A DNA stretch of 64,000 nucleotides from contig NZ_WRXO01000005.1 in the NCBI RefSeq assembly GCF_009758125.1, positions 372,001-436,000 on the forward strand, read 5' to 3'. Position numbers and translations under genes: made by a program. Source of the DNA: Chitinophaga oryziterrae (GTDB lineage Bacteria; Bacteroidota; Bacteroidia; Chitinophagales; Chitinophagaceae). Below the pieces are notes generated by a model that saw only the letters and a program-made list of their open reading frames with translations, was not told where the DNA came from and ran no database searches. Below, piece after piece: positions 34,839 to 42,234 of the stretch (its first letter is position 1; each line of letters begins with the position of its first letter).

Positions 34839-34843
34839 GTGTA

Positions 34844-34875
34844 TAGTTTTCCCGTTTCGATCATTAGTTTTCCCG
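34844..34875 (+). promoter_or_regulatory. 11-bp direct repeats at 21-bp period (AraC-type operator)
   Basis: TAGTTTTCCCG occurs at 34844-34854 and again, identically, at 34865-34875. Direct half-sites two helical turns apart are the classical arrangement bound by AraC-family monomers or dimers. The second repeat ends 2 bp before a TTG that could be part of a -33 element. Confidence 0.55.
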
Positions 34876-35102
34876 AATTGAAAAACACTCCCCGGAATAT
34901 TGCCGTTTCTTTGTATCACGATCGGCAGATATCTATCCTGATCTACAATTTATAAGCTTCCTTATCAGATTTGACCATGGAAGAAAGCTTGCGGAGCGAA
35001 TAAAAGTGAGTAAAGCCATTCAATTTTTTGCACCTCCTCAAACACCATATTTGACCTTTTTGAAAGTGCATTCGTCAGGTAAGCTTTCGACCGTAATTAC
35101 AT

Positions 35103-35137
35103 AAAATGGCTCCGACATCCGTCGGAGCCATTTTTAT
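35103..35137. terminator. strong terminator with no assigned upstream gene
   Basis: 14-bp stem AAAATGGCTCCGAC/GTCGGAGCCATTTT with an ATCC loop, then a T-rich tail. It does not belong to the AraC gene, which has its own terminator 270 bp upstream, so it marks a further transcript. Confidence 0.85.
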
Positions 35138-35164
35138 TTATTGTAAACGTTAATTAGTACAAAT

Positions 35165-35195
35165 GAAAAACCCCGCCCAAAAGAGCAGGGTCTGT
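35165..35195 (-). terminator. probable terminator of the PepSY-like gene
   Basis: Weak hairpin (ACCC-CGC ... GC-GGGT) with an A-run on the left, i.e. a T-run for the minus-strand gene ending at 35236. Confidence 0.45.
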
Positions 35196-35235
35196 CCTAT
35201 TTATCCCTATACCTATGAAATACTTGTTTGAAAAC

Positions 35236-35700
35236 CTATTCAGTTATGGTACCCGCTTCGTTAATCAACACTGCTTTTTCTGTACCGTTATCCTGAATAT
35301 TTACTTTATAATACGCTGCAACATCTGATCTCTCAATTCTCCAACCATCTTTTATGGTAGCTGCCGGATATTTAGCTTTTACTGTTGTTGCTACTGTTTC
35401 CGGTAACTTATCTCCTGCATATGCGCTGCGTGTTGCTACCCACTTACCACTCTCATCATATTCTGCTGTAGTCTTAACTTCTTCTTTGGTAAAGTTAGCT
35501 ACCCAATGTCCGCTATAGTTCTTGGACCACTTCGCGTCCGATCCTGAAAAGTTCTGCTGAAAAGCATCCTTAACAACTACCGGTGCTACTACTTCAGTTT
35601 TAGCAACTACCTTCTTCGTTTTTTTCGCTGATTTTTTTTGTGCAAAAGTTGTGCCGGAAGATACCAATGCCACACAAATTATTAATATTAGCTTTTTCAT
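35236..35700 (-). CDS. secreted PepSY-like protein
   Basis: 154 residues. Signal peptide (ends TTFAQ, residue 21), a Lys/Ala/Val-rich linker (KKSAKKTKKVVAKTEVVAP, about 22-42), then one PepSY-like (DUF2874-type) domain: VKDAFQQNFSGSDAKWSKNYSGHWVANF, AEYDESGKWVATRSAY, LPETVATTVKAKYPAATIKDGWRIERSD, AYYKVNIQDNG. Such proteins are periplasmic or secreted and their function is poorly known; the fold is related to beta-lactamase inhibitor-like modules. Single-gene transcript. Confidence 0.78.
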   Translation of the reverse strand: MKKLILIICVALVSSGTTFAQKKSAKKTKKVVAKTEVVAPVVVKDAFQQNFSGSDAKWSKNYSGHWVANFTKEEVKTTAEYDESGKWVATRSAYAGDKLPETVATTVKAKYPAATIKDGWRIERSDVAAYYKVNIQDNGTEKAVLINEAGTITE

Positions 35701-35891
35701 GTTTCAGATATGGTTTTTCGTGACTGACTGGGTTAAGTTTTTCAACTTATCATTTCTTCCGACGTAGTTACCAAAACAATGCCAAAATCTTTAGGCGAAC
35801 CAATGCACTGTAAAAATACAAAAAATATCAAAAGATCGCAGCAATTGCTTATAAGTCCCTTTTAGTCCTTTCTGAGCCAGTCGAAAATCCG

Positions 35892-35899
35892 TAACTTTG
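35892..35899 (+). promoter_or_regulatory. -7 promoter element of ileS
   Basis: TAACTTTG matches TAnnTTTG and predicts a leader of about 45 nt before ATG 35951. No T-box is expected or seen in so short a leader. Confidence 0.6.
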
Positions 35900-35950
35900 C
35901 AGAATTTTAATCAACTTACTTATTAACGTCAAAGGGCACCTAATTGTTTT

Positions 35951-38900
35951 ATGACCAGCAAATATCAGGAATATAATCAGCTGAACTTACCGCAGATAGA
36001 GAAGGATATATTGGCGCGCTGGGAACAACACCAGGCATTTGAGCAGAGCGTGTCCCTGCGGGAAGGCGCTACGCCATTCGTTTTTTATGAAGGACCACCA
36101 AGTGCGAACGGGATGCCCGGTATTCACCATGTTATTTCCCGTACGCTGAAAGATCTGGTGTGCCGTTATAAAACAATGAGTGGTTTCCAGGTAAAACGTA
36201 AAGGCGGATGGGATACCCATGGGTTGCCTGTGGAATTAGGTGTGGAAAAAACGCTCGGTATCACCAAAGAGGATATCGGAAAGAAGATTTCTGTAGAAGA
36301 ATATAACAAAACCTGTCGTTCTGAGGTATTAAAATATAAGGATAAATGGGATGACCTGACCCGTAAGATGGGTTATTGGGTAGATTTGGAGTCTCCTTAT
36401 GTCACATTTGAGAATAATTATATAGAGAGCCTCTGGTGGTGTTTGCAGGAATTGTATAAAAAAGACCTGTTATATAAGAGTATCAGTATCCAGCCATATT
36501 CTCCGGCAGCGGGTACCGGTTTGAGTTCTCATGAACTGAACCAGCCAGGTACTTATAAAGACGTAAAGGACACCACTGTGGTGGCTATGTTCAAAGCGCA
36601 GGAATCAGATAAGTCTGCTTTCCTCTTTGAAGCCGCCAGGAAAGCTGACCCTGCTGCCGAAGTCTTCTTTATGGCATGGACGACTACCCCGTGGACACTT
36701 CCTTCCAACCTGGGTCTTACTGTTGGTGCTAATATAGAGTATGCACTGATCCGCACTTTTAACCCGTATACCCATCTACCGGTAAATGTGATCATGGCAA
36801 AAGACCTGATCAGCAAATACTTTAAGGCGGAAGGGGAAGATGGCGATTTTGGGGCTTATACTGCAACTGATAAGATCATTCCGTGGCAGATCCTGCTGGT
36901 ATGCCGTGGCAGCCAGCTGGAGAATATCCGCTATGAGCAGTTGTTACCTTATGTACAGCCTGAAGAGGGAGATCCGTTCCGTGTGATCCTGGGGGATTTC
37001 GTCACTACCGAAGATGGTACCGGTATCGTACATACCGCTCCCGCTTTTGGTGCGGATGACTATCGTGTAGGAAAGAAATATGGTATCGGTATATTGATAC
37101 TTGTGGACAGACAGGGTAAATTCCTGGATGAAGTAGGTGAGTTTGGTGGCAGGTATGTAAAAAATTATAAGAGTGATCCTGAATATAAGGATGTGGACGT
37201 GGACATAGCAGTGAAGCTGAAACTGGAAAACCGCGCCTTTAAGGTAGAGAAGTATGAGCATACTTATCCGCATTGCTGGCGTACACACAAGCCGGTATTG
37301 TATTATCCGCTGGACGCCTGGTTCATCCGCACCACTGCCCTGAAAGACAGGATGGTGGAGCTGAACAAAACGATCAACTGGAAGCCGCAGGCAACAGGTA
37401 CAGGACGTTTTGGTAACTGGCTGGAGAATATGGTGGACTGGAACCTGAGCCGTAGCCGTTACTGGGGAACTCCGCTGCCTGTCTGGCGTACGGAAGACGC
37501 TGAGGATGAGGAACTGGAAGTGGAAGAGATCTGCATAGGCGGAATAGAAGAGCTGCGTACAGAACTGCGTAAGTCATTTGATGCCGGTATCATGGAGTAT
37601 ACACCTGGAACAGCCGGTACGAACAGCCTGGAAGAGTATATCAGTTACCTGACATCCGACCTGCACAAACCTTTTGTAGACAATATCGTACTGGTAAGCC
37701 CTTCCGGGAGGCCGATGCGCCGTGAACCGGACCTGGTGGACGTATGGTTCGACAGTGGCGCTATGCCTTATGCACAGTGGCATTTCCCTTTTGAGAACAA
37801 GGAATCCTTTCAGAAAAGTTTCCCGGCGGACTTCATAGCAGAAGGTGTGGACCAGACACGTGGCTGGTTTTATACATTGCATACGCTGGGCGTAATGTTG
37901 TTTGACAGTGTTGCTTATAAAACTGTGGTGTCAAACGGACTCGTGTTGGATAAGAATGGCATCAAAATGAGTAAAAGTATCGGCAATGTGGTCGATCCAT
38001 TTGCCACTCTGGAGCAGTTTGGAGCGGACGCAACACGTTGGTACCTGATAACCAATGCTTCTCCCTGGGATAGCATGAAATTTGATATTGATGGGATCCG
38101 TGAGGTACAGCGTAAATTGTTCTCCACCCTTTACAATACGTATAACTTCTTTGCGATGTATGCCAACATCGATAGCTTTACGTTCAAAGAGGCCTATATA
38201 CCGCTGGAGCAGCGCCCGGAAATTGACCGTTGGATCATTTCGGTACTGAACACACTGGTAAAAGATGTAACAGGATATTTTGATGAATATGAACCTACCC
38301 AGGCAGGCAGGGCTGTTCAGTCATTCGTGGATGAACACCTGAGCAACTGGTACGTGCGTCTTTGCCGTCGCCGGTTCTGGAAAGGTGAGTACGAGCATGA
38401 TAAGATATCAGCTTACCAGACCCTGTATGAGTGCCTGGAGACACTGGCTAAACTGATGGCGCCGGTATCTCCGTTCTTCTCTGACTGGTTATTTGGTAAT
38501 CTGAATGGAGTGAGCAACCGTAGTGATGTAAAGTCCGTACATCATCTGGATTTCCCGGTAGCAGTATCTGCTGCAATTGATGCTGACCTGGAAGAAAGGA
38601 TGTTACTGGCACAGGATATTTCCTCACTGGTATTATCTCTTCGTAAGAAGGTCAATATAAGGGTGAGGCAGCCTTTGCATAAGATACTGATCCCGGTGCT
38701 GGACGCAAGGATGAAAGAACAGGTAGAGAAGATAGAAGACCTGATAAAAAGTGAAGTCAATGTAAAAGGTATTGACTATCTTACAGAAACAGAGGGCTTC
38801 ATCAAGAAGAAGATTAAGCCAAACTACAAATCTCTGGGTGGGAAAATGGGTGCAAAGATGAAAGCGGTAGCCGCTGCCATCAGCGCATTTAGTGCAGCAG

Positions 38901-39328
38901 ATATCGCAACCCTTGAGCGTGACGGACAGTTTAATCTGCTGATAGACGGGGAGCAGCTACCTATACAGCTATCCGATGTAGAGATTATTTCTGAGGATAT
39001 TCCTGGTTGGACCGTAGCTAATAAGGGCGCCTTAACTGTTGCGCTTGACATTACTATTACTCCCGAACTGCAGGATGAGGGTAACGCCCGTGAATTAGTC
39101 AATCGCATACAGAAGATAAGGAAGGACAGTGATTTTGCACTGACGGACCGTATACAGGTAAAAGTGGCTGCAATAGATAGCCTGAAATCGGCGATTATTA
39201 ACTATAATGACTATATTTGCACGGAAATTTTGGCAGATAGTATAGATGTGGTGCCGGAATTACAGGAGGGACTTGAAATTGAAGTAAATGATCTGAAATT
39301 CAACGTATTAGTTAACATAAAAAGCTAA
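35951..39328 (+). CDS. ileS: isoleucine--tRNA ligase
   Basis: 1125 residues, longer than E. coli IleRS (about 940), as is usual in Bacteroidota. Class I signatures: HIGH-like GIHH at residues 57-60 within EGPPSANGMPGIHHV, and KMSKS at 672-676 (GIKMSKSIGNVVDP). The editing domain (about 210-420) contains WTTTPWTLPSN and GTGIVHTAPAFGADDY. The C-terminal anticodon region and a DUF5915-like extension (about 920-1125, ITPELQDEGNARELVNRIQKIRK) are complete. The next gene, a DksA-like protein, begins 6 bp after the stop and is probably cotranscribed. Confidence 0.97.
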   Translation: MTSKYQEYNQLNLPQIEKDILARWEQHQAFEQSVSLREGATPFVFYEGPPSANGMPGIHHVISRTLKDLVCRYKTMSGFQVKRKGGWDTHGLPVELGVEKTLGITKEDIGKKISVEEYNKTCRSEVLKYKDKWDDLTRKMGYWVDLESPYVTFENNYIESLWWCLQELYKKDLLYKSISIQPYSPAAGTGLSSHELNQPGTYKDVKDTTVVAMFKAQESDKSAFLFEAARKADPAAEVFFMAWTTTPWTLPSNLGLTVGANIEYALIRTFNPYTHLPVNVIMAKDLISKYFKAEGEDGDFGAYTATDKIIPWQILLVCRGSQLENIRYEQLLPYVQPEEGDPFRVILGDFVTTEDGTGIVHTAPAFGADDYRVGKKYGIGILILVDRQGKFLDEVGEFGGRYVKNYKSDPEYKDVDVDIAVKLKLENRAFKVEKYEHTYPHCWRTHKPVLYYPLDAWFIRTTALKDRMVELNKTINWKPQATGTGRFGNWLENMVDWNLSRSRYWGTPLPVWRTEDAEDEELEVEEICIGGIEELRTELRKSFDAGIMEYTPGTAGTNSLEEYISYLTSDLHKPFVDNIVLVSPSGRPMRREPDLVDVWFDSGAMPYAQWHFPFENKESFQKSFPADFIAEGVDQTRGWFYTLHTLGVMLFDSVAYKTVVSNGLVLDKNGIKMSKSIGNVVDPFATLEQFGADATRWYLITNASPWDSMKFDIDGIREVQRKLFSTLYNTYNFFAMYANIDSFTFKEAYIPLEQRPEIDRWIISVLNTLVKDVTGYFDEYEPTQAGRAVQSFVDEHLSNWYVRLCRRRFWKGEYEHDKISAYQTLYECLETLAKLMAPVSPFFSDWLFGNLNGVSNRSDVKSVHHLDFPVAVSAAIDADLEERMLLAQDISSLVLSLRKKVNIRVRQPLHKILIPVLDARMKEQVEKIEDLIKSEVNVKGIDYLTETEGFIKKKIKPNYKSLGGKMGAKMKAVAAAISAFSAADIATLERDGQFNLLIDGEQLPIQLSDVEIISEDIPGWTVANKGALTVALDITITPELQDEGNARELVNRIQKIRKDSDFALTDRIQVKVAAIDSLKSAIINYNDYICTEILADSIDVVPELQEGLEIEVNDLKFNVLVNIKS

Positions 39329-39334
39329 TTCCCC

Positions 39335-40345
39335 ATGGCAACAAGCAAGAAAGTTGCTAGTACAAAAAACCAGAAGGCGGCTCCGGCTAAAAAAGTAGTG
39401 GGCAAGCAAACAGTACCAGCTAAAAAAGCTACTGTTTCACCCCCTGCAAAAAAGGCAGCAGCGCCTCCGAAAAAGGTCGCTGTAAAAAAGGCAGTGCCTA
39501 AAGCTGCGGCTAAGCCTGTTGCTGTTTCCCCAAAGGTTGTTGCCAGTAAAACCGTAGTGACCAAAGCTGCCCCACCATCTGCAGCTAAGAAAGCACCAGT
39601 AGCGGCTCACGTAGAGCAACCCGTTAAAAAGGCAGCGGCCCCTGCTACGGCCGCTTCCCAGAAAGTGCCTGATACAAAAGTGGCAACGCAAAGTGTTGTT
39701 GCAGAAAAAGAAAAACTAATTTCAAAGCCAGTAGAAAACGAAGAAATAATGCCAGTAAAGAAAGAAGATAAAGAAAAAGTTGTTGCAAAAGATGCAGGCA
39801 AGAAACCAGCAGATAAAGTACAGAAGACCGATAAGGTAGCTGTAAAAGCTGACAAACCGGCCGAGCGTACTGATAAAACCGATAAAAAAGGTTCTAAAGC
39901 AACAACGCTGGTAACTTACCAGCCTGAGTTTACGAAATCAGTATTGGATCAGCCTGAGGCTCCATCCGGTCCTGTTTATCGTTACAGTGATGTTGATCTG
40001 CTGGAATTTAAAGACCTGATCCTGAAAAAGCTGGAAGCAGCCAAGAAGGAACTGGTATACCTGCAGGGCCTGATTACCCGCAAGGATGAAGCAGGTACTG
40101 ATGACACTGAGAACAAATACATGAGCATGGAAGATGGTAGCGGTTCTCAGGAAAGAGAGCAGCTGAACCAGATGGCCAGCCGTCAGATCCAGTTCATCGA
40201 TCACCTGGAAAAAGCAATGATCCGTATAGAAAACAAAACTTATGGTATCTGCCGCGTAACCGGTAAACTCATCGACAAAGCCCGCCTGCGTGCAGTACCA
40301 CATGCTACCCTTAGCATTGAGGCCAAGCTGGCGAAGAGTAAATAA
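39335..40345 (+). CDS. DksA/TraR-like protein with a Lys/Ala/Pro-rich histone-H1-like tail
   Basis: 336 residues. Residues 1-190 are low complexity and very basic (AKKVVGK, PAKKATVSPPAKKAAAPPKK), with a mixed Lys/Glu/Asp part at 125-190, like histone H1 tails. Residues about 195-336 are a DksA/TraR-type coiled coil (LLEFKDLILKKLEAAKKELVYL, QMASRQIQFIDHLEKAMIRI) and finger (YGICRVTGKLIDKARLRAVP then HATLSIEAK). Only one of the four zinc cysteines remains; a CxxTG form is also common in Bacteroidota homologues. It could bind RNA polymerase and nucleic acid. Located 6 bp after ileS. Confidence 0.85.
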   Translation: MATSKKVASTKNQKAAPAKKVVGKQTVPAKKATVSPPAKKAAAPPKKVAVKKAVPKAAAKPVAVSPKVVASKTVVTKAAPPSAAKKAPVAAHVEQPVKKAAAPATAASQKVPDTKVATQSVVAEKEKLISKPVENEEIMPVKKEDKEKVVAKDAGKKPADKVQKTDKVAVKADKPAERTDKTDKKGSKATTLVTYQPEFTKSVLDQPEAPSGPVYRYSDVDLLEFKDLILKKLEAAKKELVYLQGLITRKDEAGTDDTENKYMSMEDGSGSQEREQLNQMASRQIQFIDHLEKAMIRIENKTYGICRVTGKLIDKARLRAVPHATLSIEAKLAKSK

Positions 40346-40367
40346 TTCAGACTTTCCGGAAGGACAG

Positions 40368-40447
40368 ATCCTGATCACATTTCCATTAAGAACATTACAC
40401 CGGAAAGTACCGGTAGTGTATTCATGGAAGTAAGATCAGGATTTTTT
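40368..40447 (+). terminator. branched terminator after the DksA-like gene
   Basis: Outer stem ATCCTGATC (40368-40376) with GATCAGGAT (40434-40442) followed by T5. The enclosed 57 nt contain a second hairpin (ACACCGG...CCGGTaGTGT), so the RNA could form a branched structure. Confidence 0.6.
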
Positions 40448-40450
40448 GTT

Positions 40451-40509
40451 TGAAGAATTTATTTTGAATGTGTTTTTGCGGGATTTTGCCCTGCACCCCA
40501 AATCAAACC
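40451..40509 (-). repeat. remnant of the paired-hairpin repeat without its hairpins
   Basis: On the minus strand it reads TTTGATTTGGGGTGCAGGGC, then AAAATCCC and, after GCAAAAACACATT, CAAAATAAA. These are the flanks of the intact copies in the same order. The GAA loop and right arm of hairpin 1 and nearly all of hairpin 2 are missing. Confidence 0.6.
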
Positions 40510-40512
40510 CAT

Positions 40513-40545
40513 AAAAAAAGCATCCCGGAAGGATATCCGGGACGC
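40513..40545 (-). terminator. terminator of the GT2-HAD gene
   Basis: 10-bp near-perfect stem (40520-40529 with 40536-40545) preceded by A7, which gives a T-run on the minus strand. Confidence 0.85.
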
Positions 40546-40575
40546 CAGTAAAAGTAAACAGGGTGATCAAGGAGA

Positions 40576-42114
40576 TTATCTTAATGAGACCTGTCGTTGT
40601 CTTTGGGGTTTGTTGAGCTGCCTGGCAGCCAGATAAACAAGTCCGGCAGATGCCAGTCCGATCAGACTACCCACTCCTATACGTTTGGCCTGCTTCTTAC
40701 TGATTGCCGGCAGGCGTATCCTGAATTTCTCAGGGCTGGCCTGTGCAATATCCAGTAATGGCTCCATCCATGGGCCGGGAATGATCTTATCAGCTACTTT
40801 CTCTATACACTCATCTTCTGCGTTGAATGCTACACCAATGCCTGCTTTCTGTAAAAGATTACAATCATCTGCACCACTTCCCACATAAATCACATTCTTC
40901 GGCATGATATGGTATTTATCCGAGATGTAATGAAGGATGTTGCTCTTGCAATAAACCGTTGCGTCGTCGGCATCACTGCACAAGAAGTATTCCGGAATCG
41001 TCATTTCTCCTGTAGCCACACTATTATCTAAGTGAAGTCTGTTCGCAAATACAAAGTCCATCCCCAACTGATTCTTTATATGACGGGCTACACACTCAAA
41101 CCCATCCGTTATAATTCCACATGTATAACCTCTCTTCTTTAATTCTCTTACTACTGCTTTAATATCAGGTACCAGGGGAATAGCGTCGGCAACTTCCAGC
41201 AATTCTGCCAGATTGTGCTGGCGGAATAACTGAGCTGTGCGTTCCAGTAAAGTGATCTGATCTTCTGCCTGCTCTCTGATTTGCTTTAATGTAGCAGCAA
41301 AACCAAATTCTGTAGCTGCTGTAAGGAGATAATCTTCAGTAAAGATGGTTTCATCTATGTTAAAGATCACCATTTTATGCAACTTATCAATAGATTCCAG
41401 AATAGAATATTCCATCTGCTCCCGGATGAGATTGATATTACCCAGTGTTTCCAGGTTTTCCTGGGGGATATTTTCCGCTTTTTTCAGGATGGTGCGGGAT
41501 ACTTCCCGCGACATTTTACTTAGCTGTTCCCAGGTCTGCATAGCGTTTTCTACCCTGCCTATATTGGCTTCGGCGATCCTGGCGCCCTGCATATGCATAT
41601 CTATCAGTAACCCGATATCCACCCCATAATCATTTTCAAACTGGACTTTGGACAAAAAGGATTTGCGCGCTGCGATCATTCCGCTGAGCGGTTGTTTGAA
41701 TTCTGATAATTCAGGGAAGAGTATACTTAACAACGGTTTGGCTACCAGTTGGGTAACCCTGCCTGCCTGTCTTTCGAAGTAAGATTTTACAAAGTCAGCT
41801 TTATCTTCCACGATAGGATCTGTGAGCAGGGCTACAATATTTTCCGGGTAGGTGAGGATATCTCCATCCACATACATGACAATATCGTTCTTTGCGGCCA
41901 TCATCCCCTCTCTCATTGAAATCCCTTTACCTCGCTGGCTACTCGTAATTACCCTTACTTTCTCGTTCAGGGCTTCTTCTACAGTATTATCGGTCGAGTT
42001 GTCGTCTACAACAATGATCTCTATTTTCCTTGATGTTTTTTTAATGGTTTTAATGACCTGACGAATAGTAGCGCCTTCATTCAAAACAGGAATAACAATG
42101 GAAATCATAGGCAA
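40576..42114 (-). CDS. family 2 glycosyltransferase fused to a degenerate HAD phosphatase
   Basis: 512 residues. Residues 1-215 are a GT-A glycosyltransferase (MISIVIPVLNEGATIRQVIKTI, IIVVDDNSTDNT, metal-binding YVDGDIL). Residues about 245-445 are a SerB-like HAD domain, but motif I reads FNIDETIF with Asn252 where the nucleophilic Asp belongs, and motif IV reads VGSGADD with Ser413 in place of the Mg-binding Asp. Motif II (IITDG) and Lys of motif III (YCKSN) are kept. A membrane helix (about 478-500) and basic tail end the protein. Possibly a sugar-phosphate sensor or scaffold; active phosphatase is unlikely. The resemblance to glucosyl- or mannosyl-3-phosphoglycerate synthase/phosphatase pairs is only by architecture. 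Confidence 0.8.
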   Translation of the reverse strand: MPMISIVIPVLNEGATIRQVIKTIKKTSRKIEIIVVDDNSTDNTVEEALNEKVRVITSSQRGKGISMREGMMAAKNDIVMYVDGDILTYPENIVALLTDPIVEDKADFVKSYFERQAGRVTQLVAKPLLSILFPELSEFKQPLSGMIAARKSFLSKVQFENDYGVDIGLLIDMHMQGARIAEANIGRVENAMQTWEQLSKMSREVSRTILKKAENIPQENLETLGNINLIREQMEYSILESIDKLHKMVIFNIDETIFTEDYLLTAATEFGFAATLKQIREQAEDQITLLERTAQLFRQHNLAELLEVADAIPLVPDIKAVVRELKKRGYTCGIITDGFECVARHIKNQLGMDFVFANRLHLDNSVATGEMTIPEYFLCSDADDATVYCKSNILHYISDKYHIMPKNVIYVGSGADDCNLLQKAGIGVAFNAEDECIEKVADKIIPGPWMEPLLDIAQASPEKFRIRLPAISKKQAKRIGVGSLIGLASAGLVYLAARQLNKPQRQRQVSLR

Positions 42115-42234
42115 TGCTTGTTGGTTAGAAGATGAAGAATAGCTTATCGTCCTTTTGACAAGATTAGCAAATTGCGTCGAAAGGGCGCAAAAATGGTACC
42201 AAGCAAGATTCCTACGGTTGTACCCGCTGATTTC

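Larger units (their letters stand above)
34788..35235. other. 448-bp gap with direct repeats and a terminator-ended unannotated unit
   Basis: No recognised gene. In order it holds the AraC terminator, the 21-bp-period direct repeats (34844-34875), TTG at 34878-34880 and TTTCTTTG at 34906-34913 (near -7 consensus), an unassigned stretch of about 190 bp, a strong terminator (35103-35137) and the terminator of the PepSY-like gene. The unassigned stretch is open in one frame from 34868 to 35104 without an ATG; GTG 35006 would give 32 residues. Confidence 0.6.
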
